This document shows, piece by piece, positions 29,205-38,650 of a DNA stretch of 64,000 bases; the stretch's first letter is position 1; each line of letters begins with the position of its first letter. The notes under the pieces were generated by a model. The model had not been told where the DNA came from. It made no database searches and saw only the letters and a list, made by a program, of their open reading frames with translations. The stretch is from Roseateles depolymerans (GTDB lineage: Bacteria > Pseudomonadota > Gammaproteobacteria > Burkholderiales > Burkholderiaceae_C): NCBI RefSeq assembly GCF_003387155.1, contig NZ_QUMT01000007.1, forward strand, positions 1 through 64,000, given 5' to 3'. The position numbers and the translations under genes are program-made.

Positions 29205-30024
29205 ACGCACCATGACTCCCCTTCGATCCTTGCGACCCCTGCGACCCCGGCCAGCGCTAACTCCGGCGAAGGCCCTGTGCGCACTGAGCCTGACTTTGTC
29301 TGTGGGCCTCGCGATGGCGGGGACGGGTGCAGGGGCGGCCTTGGGGACGGACAAAATGTCTGCCGCGCCTGCAAAGGCAGCGGCCCAGGCACTGAGCGCA
29401 ACGCCCGCTGCACCGAGCCAGTCCTGCTCGTTCACGGCATTCGTGGAGGATCAGGACCCTGCGGGCCTGCGAGTGCGCGAAGCGCCGGATGCCAAGGCCC
29501 GCATCTTGGGCACCCTGCCGCCGGTCTGGACGGATGGGGACGGCATGCGGGTGCGGGTGTCGGTGAAGGTCACCGAAGCGGCCCACGGCTGGTTCAAGGT
29601 TCGTGATGCCTTCGAGGACACCTCGCTCACTGGCCAGCCGGCGCGACCGTTGTACGCCGGGGAGGGATGGGTCAGCGGACGCATGCTGGTGGTCAAGTCC
29701 CAGGCGCAGGTGGGCCGGCAGCGTCCGGATGCCAAGGCGCCGGTGAGCGTGCGGCTGCAGGAGGATGCGAGCTTTGACGGCAACAGCACCATCCGGGCGG
29801 GACGGCTGGTGGGATGCCAGGGCCAATGGGCGCAGGTGGAGTTCGATGAGTCGCGGCTGTCGGACGAGATCAAGCCCTTGGTGCAGGTCTTGCCGGCGGC
29901 CCGGGCGGGTCAGCCGCGGGGACGTTTCCGCACCTGGCTGGACCAGATCTGCGCGATCCAGGAAACCACCTGCGACGGTGATCCCTCGACGGCAGGAACG
30001 GCTGGGCAGATGCCGTCTCGCTGA
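29194..30024 (+). CDS. Secreted protein with SH3-like segments
   Basis: About 276 residues from ATG 29194; ATG 29212 is an alternative giving a better signal peptide (basic start, then LCALSLTLSVGLAMAG). The mature part begins with a low-complexity alanine stretch; residues about 85-170 (GLRVREAPDAKARILGTLPP ... GWVSGRML) and 180-230 (PVSVRLQEDASFD) resemble two bacterial SH3 modules, which bind peptidoglycan or other ligands. The start overlaps the end of the YkuD-like gene by 11 bases. Probably periplasmic or surface. A nine-unit 14-bp repeat array follows from its last codons. Confidence 0.7.
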   Translation: MANERTMTPLRSLRPLRPRPALTPAKALCALSLTLSVGLAMAGTGAGAALGTDKMSAAPAKAAAQALSATPAAPSQSCSFTAFVEDQDPAGLRVREAPDAKARILGTLPPVWTDGDGMRVRVSVKVTEAAHGWFKVRDAFEDTSLTGQPARPLYAGEGWVSGRMLVVKSQAQVGRQRPDAKAPVSVRLQEDASFDGNSTIRAGRLVGCQGQWAQVEFDESRLSDEIKPLVQVLPAARAGQPRGRFRTWLDQICAIQETTCDGDPSTAGTAGQMPSR

Positions 30025-30140
30025 TTCGGTCTTGCTGAGGCCGCCTCGCTCACTCCGTCGCGCTGTTCTTGTCTCGCTGAGGCCGTACCGCCAAGTCCGT
30101 CTTGCTGGGGCTGTCTGGCTCCGCCTGCCTGCGTGGCCTC
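30015..30140. repeat. Degenerate 14-bp tandem array, 9 units
   Basis: Nine consecutive 14-base units in strict register with consensus GTCTYGCTGAGGCC, from the last codons of the SH3-like gene to just before a TACACT hexamer upstream of murU. Units 2, 5 and 7 are closest to consensus; 3, 6 and 9 are most diverged. No reading frame across it looks protein-like. Confidence 0.75.
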
Positions 30141-30181
30141 TACACTCCAACGCCGATGTTTTGCGATTCTGGACGGACCTG

Positions 30182-30883
30182 ATGCGAGCGATGATTTTGG
30201 CGGCTGGGCGCGGAGAGCGCATGCGGCCGTTGACGGACCACACCCCCAAGCCTTTGCTGGTGGTGCGCGGCAAACCGCTGATTGAGTGGCACATCGAGGC
30301 CTTTGTCGCGGCGGGTATTCGCGACATCGTGATCAATACGGCGTGGCTGGAAGAGCAGTTCACCGAGGTGCTGGGGGATGGCAGCCGCTGGGGCATCCGC
30401 CTGCACTACAGCCATGAGGGCCGGCGGTTTGGTGGTGCGCTCGAAACGGGCGGCGGCATTGCGACGGCGCTGGACCTGCTGTGCGCGGACGGAGACGACT
30501 GTTTCTGGGCGGTCTCTGCCGACATTTTCATTCCGGAGTTCCGCTACGACCCGGCGTTGGCGACTGCCTTTGCGGCGAGTCCTCACCTGGCGCACTTGTG
30601 GTTCGTCCCGGTCCAGCCGTTGCATCCGAAGGGCGACTTCGGCATTGACGGGCAGGGTTACGCGACCTTGGACGGCGACTTGCAGGTGTACAGCAACATT
30701 GGCCTTTACCGCCGCGCCTTTTTCGATGGCGTGCCGGCGGGCCAGCACCAGCGCATCCGCTGGAGTCTGGACCGTGCCATTACCGCGCGTGCGGTCACTG
30801 CTGAGATGTACACCGGCCCGTGGGCCAACGTGGGCACGCCTGAGCAGCTTGAGGCCTTAAACGCACCTTCTGAACTGGCATAG
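30182..30883 (+). CDS. murU: MurU-type N-acetylmuramate-1-phosphate uridylyltransferase
   Basis: 233 residues, typical MurU length. Nucleotidyltransferase signature AAGRGERMRPLT followed by HTPKPLL, then INTAWL, ALETGGGI and a metal-binding SADIF. MurU joins UTP and MurNAc-1-phosphate in the peptidoglycan recycling bypass that confers fosfomycin tolerance. Its usual operon partner amgK is not adjacent here. Other sugar-1-phosphate nucleotidyltransferases share the fold, so the exact substrate is a family-based inference. Confidence 0.85.
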   Translation: MRAMILAAGRGERMRPLTDHTPKPLLVVRGKPLIEWHIEAFVAAGIRDIVINTAWLEEQFTEVLGDGSRWGIRLHYSHEGRRFGGALETGGGIATALDLLCADGDDCFWAVSADIFIPEFRYDPALATAFAASPHLAHLWFVPVQPLHPKGDFGIDGQGYATLDGDLQVYSNIGLYRRAFFDGVPAGQHQRIRWSLDRAITARAVTAEMYTGPWANVGTPEQLEALNAPSELA

Positions 30884-30975
30884 CCCACACCACTCATCAA
30901 CCACGACCGACACCAGCCTCTCGCGCACCGCTCGCCCCGCCCAACGCTCATTGTTCTCCGCAAACCAAGCCTCGA

Positions 30976-31070
30976 GGGAAGCGCTGGCCGGGGGCCTTTC
31001 CCGGAAGTAAGAGGGGGAGCCCCGCAGGGGCGGAGGACATGAAGGGAAAGGCCCCCGGCCGGCGCTTCCC
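30976..31070. repeat. 95-bp hairpin repeat, copy 1
   Basis: A 27-base arm (30976-31002, starting GGGAAGCGCTGGCC) pairs with 31044-31070 at 26 of 27 positions, the exception being a T/C difference that still allows G-U pairing. The 41-base loop contains a small inner hairpin GCCCC-GCA-GGGGC. Resembles REP/BIME or a miniature inverted-repeat element. Confidence 0.9.
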
Positions 31071-31166
31071 GAGCGCAAGCCACCCACCACGCAGCCGCTG
31101 CCCCCACCCGAGCCCTCGGAATCGTCAATTCCCGCGCCAAAGGATGCCCCGCCCACCACGATCCGA

Positions 31167-31261
31167 GGGAAGCGCTGGCCGGGGGCCTTTCCCGGAAGTA
31201 AGAGGGGGAGCCCCGCAGGGGCGGAGGACATGAAGGGAAAGGCCCCCGGCCAGCGCTTCCC
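31167..31261. repeat. 95-bp hairpin repeat, copy 2
   Basis: Same orientation as copy 1, 96 bp downstream. Arms 31167-31193 and 31235-31261 are perfectly complementary over 27 bases, and the 41-base loop is identical to that of copy 1. The perfection suggests recent movement or gene conversion. Confidence 0.92.
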
Positions 31262-31332
31262 GGGCGCAACCCCCCCCTCCCCCTCACGGGCTTTAGAATC
31301 CGGGTTTTCCGCCAACCCGACCGATTTTTGCC

Positions 31333-33393
31333 ATGGCTGAGTCCACCAGCGCTGTTGCCGTTCCTTCCACTTCCACGCTGATGGCCAATGCCATTCGCGC
31401 CTTGGCCATGGACGCTGTCCAGCAGGCCAATTCGGGTCATCCGGGGGCACCCATGGGCATGGCGGACATCGCTGTGGCGCTGTGGAACCGTCATCTGCGT
31501 CACAACCCCGGCAATCCGCTGTGGGCGGACCGCGACCGTTTTGTGCTGTCGAACGGTCATGGTTCGATGCTCATTTATGCGCTGCTGCATCTGACGGGGT
31601 ATGACCTGCCGATCGAGCAGCTCAAGGCGTTCCGCCAGTTGCACAGCAAGACGCCGGGCCACCCGGAAGTGGGCATCACCCCGGGGGTGGAGACCACCAC
31701 GGGTCCGCTGGGCCAGGGCATCACCAATGCGGTGGGTCTGGCGCTGGCGGAAAAGCTGCTGGCCAAGGAATTCAATCGGGACGGCCACACCATCGTGGAC
31801 CACCACACCTATGTCTTCCTGGGCGATGGTTGCCTGATGGAGGGCATCAGCCACGAAGCCTGCTCGCTGGCCGGTGCGTGGAAGCTGAACAAGCTGGTTG
31901 CCATCTACGACGACAACGGCATCTCCATCGACGGCCAGGTCGCCCCCTGGTTTGCTGACGACACCGCCCGCCGCTTCGAAGCCTACGGCTGGCGCGTGGT
32001 CGGCCCCGTGGACGGCCACGACGTGGACGCAGTGGATGCCGCCATTGGCCTGGCCAAGACCAGCACCGACAAGCCCACCCTGATCATCGCCAAGACCCAC
32101 ATCGGCAAGGGCAGCCCCAACCGGGCCAACACCGCCAAGGCCCACGGCGAGCCGCTCGGTGCGGAAGAAATCAAGCTGACCCGCGAAGCCCTGGGCTGGA
32201 GTCACGAGCCCTTCGTCCTGCCCGCGGAAGTGTATGAAGCCTGGGACGCCAAGGCCGCTGGCGAAGCCGCCGAGAAGGCCTGGGACGAACGCTTCGACGC
32301 CTACGCCACCGCCTTCCCCGAACAGGCTGCCGAATTCTCCCGCCGCATCGCCGGCGTGCTGCCCCCCAACTTCGCCGATGTCGCTGCCCAGGCCGCCATC
32401 AGCGCGCATGACAAGGCCGAGACCGTCGCCACCCGCAAGGCCAGCCAGATCGCGCTGGAAGCCTTCACGGCCGCCCTGCCCGAGCTGATCGGCGGTTCCG
32501 CCGACCTCACCGGCTCCAACCTCACCAACACCAAGAGCACGCCCGCCTTCCGCCTGGAAGAGGACGGCAGCAGCAACGGTGGCCGCCACATCAACTACGG
32601 CGTGCGTGAATTCGGCATGGCCGCCATCATGAACGGCCTGGCGCTGCACGGCGGCTTCATCCCCTACGGCGGCACCTTCCTGACCTTCAGCGACTACAGC
32701 CGCAATGCCATCCGCATGGCCGCGCTGATGAAGCAGCGGGTCATTCATGTCTTCACCCACGACTCCATCGGCCTGGGCGAAGACGGCCCGACCCACCAGT
32801 CGGTCGAGCATGTCTCCAGCCTGCGCCTGATCCCGGGCCTGGACGTCTGGCGTCCGGCCGACACGGCTGAAACCGCCGTGGCCTGGACCATGGCCATCGC
32901 CCACCACAACCGCCCCAGCGTGCTGGCCCTGAGCCGCCAGAACCTGCCCTACGCCGCCAAGACCGGCCAGGCGGTGGACGACATCACCAAGGGCGGCTAC
33001 GTGCTGTCCGAGCCGGCTGCCGTGGGCCTGAAGAAGAAGGCCCAGGCGGTCATCATCGCCACCGGCTCGGAAGTGCAACTGGCCCTGCAGGCCCAGCAGC
33101 AACTGGCCGTGGCCGGCATCGCGGTGCGCGTCGTGTCCATGCCCAGCACCACCGTCTTCGACCGCCAGGACGTCCGCTACAAGAAGTCGGTCCTGCCGGA
33201 CGGTCTGCCGCGCGTGGCCGTGGAAGCCGGTGTCACTGATTTCTGGTGGAAGTACGGCGTCTCGGCCGTGGTGGGCCTGGACACCTATGGCGAGTCCGCG
33301 CCGGCCAACGTGCTGTTCAAGTACTTCGGCTTCACCGCTGAAAACGTCGCCGACACCGTCAAGGTGGCCATTGGCGAAGCACGGCTGAAGTAA
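31333..33393 (+). CDS. tkt: Transketolase
   Basis: 686 residues, full length. Thiamine-diphosphate motif [18 protein letters not shown], early substrate histidines ([19 protein letters not shown]), the pyrimidine domain ([20 protein letters not shown]) and transketolase motif [13 protein letters not shown]. Catalyses two-carbon ketol transfer in the pentose-phosphate and Calvin pathways. Followed by a hairpin and then gapdh, a cluster of carbon-metabolism genes common in Burkholderiales. Confidence 0.97.
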   Translation: MAESTSAVAVPSTSTLMANAIRALAMDAVQQANSGHPGAPMGMADIAVALWNRHLRHNPGNPLWADRDRFVLSNGHGSMLIYALLHLTGYDLPIEQLKAFRQLHSKTPGHPEVGITPGVETTTGPLGQGITNAVGLALAEKLLAKEFNRDGHTIVDHHTYVFLGDGCLMEGISHEACSLAGAWKLNKLVAIYDDNGISIDGQVAPWFADDTARRFEAYGWRVVGPVDGHDVDAVDAAIGLAKTSTDKPTLIIAKTHIGKGSPNRANTAKAHGEPLGAEEIKLTREALGWSHEPFVLPAEVYEAWDAKAAGEAAEKAWDERFDAYATAFPEQAAEFSRRIAGVLPPNFADVAAQAAISAHDKAETVATRKASQIALEAFTAALPELIGGSADLTGSNLTNTKSTPAFRLEEDGSSNGGRHINYGVREFGMAAIMNGLALHGGFIPYGGTFLTFSDYSRNAIRMAALMKQRVIHVFTHDSIGLGEDGPTHQSVEHVSSLRLIPGLDVWRPADTAETAVAWTMAIAHHNRPSVLALSRQNLPYAAKTGQAVDDITKGGYVLSEPAAVGLKKKAQAVIIATGSEVQLALQAQQQLAVAGIAVRVVSMPSTTVFDRQDVRYKKSVLPDGLPRVAVEAGVTDFWWKYGVSAVVGLDTYGESAPANVLFKYFGFTAENVADTVKVAIGEARLK

Positions 33394-33400
33394 GACCGAC

Positions 33401-33424
33401 GAAGGGGTGCCCAGGCACCCCTTC
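33401..33424 (+). terminator. Hairpin after transketolase
   Basis: Near-perfect stem GAAGGGGTGC/GCACCCCTTC with loop CCAG, starting 8 bases after the stop. No T-run follows (TGCATTCC), so termination or transcript-end protection are both possible. Confidence 0.6.
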
Positions 33425-33444
33425 TGCATTCCGGTTTCGCCTGA

Positions 33445-34515
<1,071 letters not shown>

Positions 34516-34816
34516 GGCGAGGGCCTCGCGGCCCAAGTCTGCGGGTACCTGCTGGCCTGCCAGCATGACCCGGCCCCAACAAGCCCCGCTCTGCGGGGCT
34601 TTTTCATGCGCGGACCGCGAAGCCTTTTTGAAGTGGGTTCGCAGCGCCGCGGCCCTTTGGGGGACCTGTGTGGGTCTTGGGTGGGCTTCCCGGGCTTTCC
34701 TTTTTTCCGGCGATGGAGGTTTAATCCAGAGACAGCAGGCGTGTGTCCTGCGTCGGCAGCGCCAGCACGGCCGACGCGATGGATGACACCTGACCCCTTC
34801 TGCTTCTGGAGCCGAC
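34516..34816. other. Intergenic region between gap and subtilase gene
   Basis: 301 bp holding the gap terminator (34582-34604) and then 210 bp leading to the subtilase gene. No gene seen. Confidence 0.6.
34582..34604 (+). terminator. Intrinsic terminator after gap
   Basis: Eight-base-pair stem AGCCCCGC/GCGGGGCT with a TCT loop followed by TTTTC, 66 bases after the gap stop. Confidence 0.9.
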
Positions 34817-36742
34817 ATGTCCGTCAGGAGACTCGACGCGGGCCGCGTCCATTCCGTGCCAAGCACTGGCCGCAACAAGGCCCTCACCGGGGCCGACGCT
34901 GGCCGCGCAGCGGTGACCGGCCTCCTCAAGGCCGCCTCGACGGCGCTGCTGCTCGGCGCAGCAGTGCTCGGCCCGACCGGTGCCTCCGCAGCCGCCACCG
35001 TCCCCTCGACACCTGCTGCGGGTTCCGTCAGCCGTCCCATGGGCGTTGTCACCACGGCGCGCGCCCAGGCCGCACCCGACCAGCGCGGCGACTATGCTCG
35101 TGTCATCGTCCGGTTCAAGAGCGATGCCGCCTCCGTCCGTGCCCGACCGCTGCAGGCCCGGGCCACCGCCGACGAGGCCCGGGACATCAGCCAGGTCCGC
35201 GCCACCGCGCTGGGCCTGCGCCAGGGCCACCGCCTGACCGCCCGCCGCAGCCTGGACGGCCGCACCCATGTCTTCACCGCCACCGGCCTGAGCTCCGCCG
35301 CGCTGGCCCGCCAGCTGGCCGCCGACCCGGAGGTGGACGCCGTCGAGCCGGACCGCTGGTGGCGCCCGTACGCAGTTCCCAACGACCCGCTCTACGCTAC
35401 CGCCTCCGACGCCGGCGTGACGGCGGGCCAGTGGTATCTCAAGACGCCGGACAGCACGCTGCTCTCGCCGGTCAATGCCCCTGCCGCCTGGGATGTGAGC
35501 ACCGGCGCCGGCGTGGTGGTGGCCGTGATCGACACCGGGGTGCGGTATGACCACCCCGACCTCAGCGGACAACTGCTGCCCGGCTACGACGTGATCGGAT
35601 TCGCCAGCGCCAGCAGCACATCCACCGCCACGGCCAATGATGGCGACGGGGCCGACAGCGATGCCAGCGACCCCGGCGACTGGGTGGATCAGGCCGACAT
35701 CAACTCAGGCCGGCTGGGCAGTTCCTGCACGTCGGATGACATTGGCCCCAGCTCCTGGCACGGCACGCGGGTCAGCGGCCTGATCGCCGCCAGCACCAAC
35801 AACGGCCTGGGCATGGCGGGCCTGGCCTATGGGGCCAAGGTGCTGCCGGTGCGGGCCCTGGGCAAATGCGGCGGCTGGCAGTCTGACATTGAAGCCGGCA
35901 TGCGCTGGGCGGCCGGCATTCTGGTGCCGGGGCTGCCCACCAACCGCAATCCGGCGCGGGTGATCAATCTGAGCCTGGGAAGCGACGGGAACTGCTCCGC
36001 CAGTTATCAGTCCGCAGTCAATGCGGTGGTGTCGCAAGGCGCGGTGGTGGTGGCTGCCGCCGGCAATGGCAACGACAGCGGCGGCATTGCCGTCGGCAGT
36101 CCGGCCAACTGTCGGAACGTGGTGGCCGTGGCCGCAGTGCGCCATTCCGGCACTAAGGTCGGTTTCTCCAATCTCGGGCCGGAGGTCTCCGTCAGCGCGC
36201 CGGGCGGCAATTGCGTGACTGACACCGGATGCCTCTACCCGATCCTGTCCACCTCCAACAGCGGCAGAACCACACCGGTCGCGGCGGACAATGCCTACAA
36301 CTACGCCGGGACCGGCACCAGCTTCGCCACGCCCCTGGTGAGTGCAACGGCGGCGCTGATGCTGGCTGCGGACAGCAGCCTCACACCGGCCCAGGTCAAG
36401 GGCTTCTTGATGAGCAGCACGCGGCCCTTCCCGACCACGGGCGCGCAGGCCGCCAATGCGCAGCAATGCCAGGACCCTGCGTCGGTCGGGACCAGCGCGC
36501 AACTGGAGTGTTATTGCACCACCAGCACCTGCGGAAGCGGCATGGTGGACGCGTACCAGGCGGTGCGGTCGGTGCTCGCGTCGCGGTCCGGTGGCACACC
36601 GGCACCGGCACCGGCTCCGACGACGGACACGAGTAGTGGCGGCGGCGGAGGTGGCGGTGCGATGTCCGCAGGATGGTTGCTGGCGCTGCTGGTCGCGTGC
36701 GCGTTGCTGGCGCGGCGGCAGGAAGCGGTGCGCCGCCTGTAG
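34817..36742 (+). CDS. S8-family subtilisin-like serine protease with GlyGly-CTERM-like tail
   Basis: 641 residues. A signal region lies at about residues 35-60 (ALLLGAAVLG), then an I9-like propeptide (YARVIVRFKSDA, VDAVEPDRWWRPY). Catalytic Asp239 (VIDTGVRYDHPDL), His315 (SWHGTRVSG) and Ser502 (GTGTSFATPLV) are all present; an acidic insertion of about 45 residues lies between Asp and His. The C-terminus is a Pro/Ala/Thr linker, a run of seven glycines, one hydrophobic helix (AGWLLALLVACALLA) and a basic end RRQEAVRRL, like GlyGly-CTERM sorting signals cut by rhombosortase. Probably an exported or surface-retained protease. It converges on the SPOR-like gene with one base between stops. Confidence 0.92.
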   Translation: MSVRRLDAGRVHSVPSTGRNKALTGADAGRAAVTGLLKAASTALLLGAAVLGPTGASAAATVPSTPAAGSVSRPMGVVTTARAQAAPDQRGDYARVIVRFKSDAASVRARPLQARATADEARDISQVRATALGLRQGHRLTARRSLDGRTHVFTATGLSSAALARQLAADPEVDAVEPDRWWRPYAVPNDPLYATASDAGVTAGQWYLKTPDSTLLSPVNAPAAWDVSTGAGVVVAVIDTGVRYDHPDLSGQLLPGYDVIGFASASSTSTATANDGDGADSDASDPGDWVDQADINSGRLGSSCTSDDIGPSSWHGTRVSGLIAASTNNGLGMAGLAYGAKVLPVRALGKCGGWQSDIEAGMRWAAGILVPGLPTNRNPARVINLSLGSDGNCSASYQSAVNAVVSQGAVVVAAAGNGNDSGGIAVGSPANCRNVVAVAAVRHSGTKVGFSNLGPEVSVSAPGGNCVTDTGCLYPILSTSNSGRTTPVAADNAYNYAGTGTSFATPLVSATAALMLAADSSLTPAQVKGFLMSSTRPFPTTGAQAANAQQCQDPASVGTSAQLECYCTTSTCGSGMVDAYQAVRSVLASRSGGTPAPAPAPTTDTSSGGGGGGGAMSAGWLLALLVACALLARRQEAVRRL

Positions 36743-36743
36743 A

Positions 36744-37526
36744 TCAGCGGCTGGCGGCCCGTGCTGCGGCCCGACTCGCGGCCGGCTGCGGCGCCACGGC
36801 GCCCCCGACCGTGCCGGCAGCGCCGGAAGCAGACGTGGCAGGCGCGGGAGAAGACGCTGATGCCGACGGCACCGCAGCAGCGGCCCCAGCAGCAGGCGCC
36901 ACCTCACAGCTCTTGCGCCGCTCCCCCCAGGGCGGATTGGCCACGGCATCCAGCCGGGACAGCTGCAAGCCGTCCAGTCGCGGCACCCGCAGCGTCGTTT
37001 GCTGGCTGGGCGACTGCAGCCGCAGCACGCGCAAGCCCTTGTAGTTGCGCTTGCTCATCGCGTCCAGCGCGGCCTCGGCGGCCGCTTCACTGTCATGCCG
37101 GCTCAGCACCAGCGTCGGCTGCTCGTCCGGGAATCCCTGCAGCGGCTCGAAGGCGATGCGCGCATTGCGATAGGTTTCTTCCTTGCGGGCCTGGAATTCC
37201 TTGCTGGGCATCTTGATGGTGGCCAGCGCCCAGGTGCCGCCGGTGGCGGTCGTCTGCGCCTGCCACGACGCCGCCGTCAGACCCGCGCGCGTCAGCACGG
37301 CAATGGTCTGGCGCAGCGCTTCGTCGGTCTCGAGCGGTCCCAGTTCCACGCAGGCCAGCTTGTTCAGCTGACTGGCGGCCTGCTGCCCCAGCAGCTTGAG
37401 TTGTTCGGGCCGGACCTGCTGCTCCAGCCGGGACGGTGCCGTGGCACCGGTATTGATCCATCCGCCCCGCCACGCCAGCAGCAGCAGGTTGACCAGCAGA
37501 AGCAGAACCACCAAGGCGCGCAACAT
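36744..37526 (-). CDS. Membrane-anchored SPOR-like protein
   Basis: 260 residues from ATG 37526, 7 bases after the birA stop, so probably co-transcribed. N-terminal hydrophobic anchor ALVVLLLLVNLLLLAW at residues 4-19. The body has the SPOR-like pattern ACVELGPLETDEALRQTIAVL and TWALATIKMPS; the last 65 residues are low-complexity Ala/Ser/Pro/Arg. SPOR domains bind denuded septal peptidoglycan. In many Burkholderiales a coaX gene sits between birA and this gene; it is absent here. Assignment rests on weak motif similarity and context. Confidence 0.65.
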   Translation of the reverse strand: MLRALVVLLLLVNLLLLAWRGGWINTGATAPSRLEQQVRPEQLKLLGQQAASQLNKLACVELGPLETDEALRQTIAVLTRAGLTAASWQAQTTATGGTWALATIKMPSKEFQARKEETYRNARIAFEPLQGFPDEQPTLVLSRHDSEAAAEAALDAMSKRNYKGLRVLRLQSPSQQTTLRVPRLDGLQLSRLDAVANPPWGERRKSCEVAPAAGAAAAVPSASASSPAPATSASGAAGTVGGAVAPQPAASRAAARAASR

Positions 37527-37533
37527 CAGCGGC

Positions 37534-38544
37534 TCACCCCTTGCTGGCGCTGGAATCGCCGTTCGCCGCGGCACCAGGCGCCGCCCCTGCGGACAGACGC
37601 ACACTCACCTCGCCGCCCGTCACCGGCGTGGTGCCCGCCGGTGTGTGCACCAGCAGTTCGCCGCGTTCACTCACGCCGGCCGCGGTGCCTTCCAGCATGC
37701 CGGCCGTCACCGACTGCCCCAGCAGCAGGTCCCGCCGCGCGAAGCGCTCCCGCCAGGCGCCAAAGCCTTCCTTCGGGAAACCCGCCAGCGCCTTGAGCAG
37801 GGCCGGCGCCAGACGGGCCAGGGCCTGCGGCGGCGTGATGCCGGGCAGCAATTCCTGCAGGGCCGAAAAACCGGTGCTCAGCTGCGAATCGGCCACCCGC
37901 GCGCGGTCCGACACATTCAGGCCCACCCCGATGATCGCCATGCGGGAACTGCCTGCCGGCACCGTCTCGATGAGGATGCCGCCCAGCTTGCGCTGGTCCA
38001 GCCAGAGATCGTTGGGCCACTTCAGTTGCAGGCGCTGGCCGTCCGGGTCCAGCGCATCGGCGATGGCCGTCCCCACCACCAGGGACAGTCCCGACCAGTC
38101 GGCCACGTCCAGCGGCAGCGAGATGGAAAAGGTCAGCGAGGCGCCCGCCGTGCTGTGCCAGGCCCGACCCTGACGGCCGCGACCGTGGGTCTGGTGCTCA
38201 GCCACCAGCAGGCAGGGCTGCAGGTCATGCTGCCGACGGCCGTAGGGGCGGTTGTCGCCGGCGCGGCTGAAGGCGCGTCCTTCAGAGCGACCGTCAAGGC
38301 GACCTTCGGTCCGGCCATCCGCTCGGCCGTCCGCTCGGCCATCCGCGCGACCATCACCACGTCCATCAGCCGTGCGAGCATCGCCCGCTTGATGAGCGGG
38401 TGAGGCGTTCTCGCGTCGCACCCGGTCCACCAGCATGGCATTGGTCGATTCCACCCGGGCCAGCACTTCAATGCTCAGGCCGGGCAGCAGCGGCTCCAGG
38501 TCTTGCCACAGGGCTTCAACGCCCCACTGTTGATGTTCTTGCAT
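37534..38544 (-). CDS. birA: Biotin-[acetyl-CoA-carboxylase] ligase with repeat-encoded insertion
   Basis: 336 residues from ATG 38544; the open frame continues upstream but lacks homology. The catalytic domain has ESTNAML (substrate), the biotin/AMP loop GRGRQGRAW, LKWPNDLWLDQRKLGGIL with the catalytic lysine, and GVGLNV. No N-terminal winged helix, so it is an enzyme only and not the biotin repressor. An Asp-Gly-Arg-Ala-rich insertion occupies residues about 55-90, between the STN motif and the biotin loop, encoded by seven 12-bp repeats. It attaches biotin to the BCCP subunit of acetyl-CoA carboxylase. Confidence 0.92.
   Translation of the reverse strand: MQEHQQWGVEALWQDLEPLLPGLSIEVLARVESTNAMLVDRVRRENASPAHQAGDARTADGRGDGRADGRADGRADGRTEGRLDGRSEGRAFSRAGDNRPYGRRQHDLQPCLLVAEHQTHGRGRQGRAWHSTAGASLTFSISLPLDVADWSGLSLVVGTAIADALDPDGQRLQLKWPNDLWLDQRKLGGILIETVPAGSSRMAIIGVGLNVSDRARVADSQLSTGFSALQELLPGITPPQALARLAPALLKALAGFPKEGFGAWRERFARRDLLLGQSVTAGMLEGTAAGVSERGELLVHTPAGTTPVTGGEVSVRLSAGAAPGAAANGDSSASKG
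38289..38372. repeat. 12-bp tandem repeat inside birA, 7 units
   Basis: Seven in-register 12-base units; units 3-5 read GGCCATCCGCTC, GGCCGTCCGCTC, GGCCATCCGCGC and outer units are diverged. On the minus strand they encode tandem ADGR/EGR tetrapeptides in BirA. Twelve-base steps keep the reading frame. Confidence 0.85.
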
Positions 38545-38650
38545 CGCCTCGAGAAGGAGTCTTGGTCGTCCCGGTCCTGGGCCAGCGCCGCCGGTCAGCG
38601 GTGCGGTCCAGGCCCGGTGCTGGATGGAGGAAGTCGCTGCCCCGGCCGCT

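Larger units (their letters stand above)
30884..31332. other. Intergenic region with two long hairpin repeats
   Basis: 449 bp without a gene. Most of it is two copies of a 95-bp inverted-repeat element (30976-31070 and 31167-31261). The remaining 70 bp before transketolase is pyrimidine-rich and contains TAGAAT (31294-31299), a plausible -10 about 33 bases upstream of the start codon. Confidence 0.7.

Noticed and set aside
30976-31261. CRISPR array
   Set aside because: Only two units, each a long hairpin; unit and spacing (95/96 bp) do not fit CRISPR repeats and no cas gene is present.
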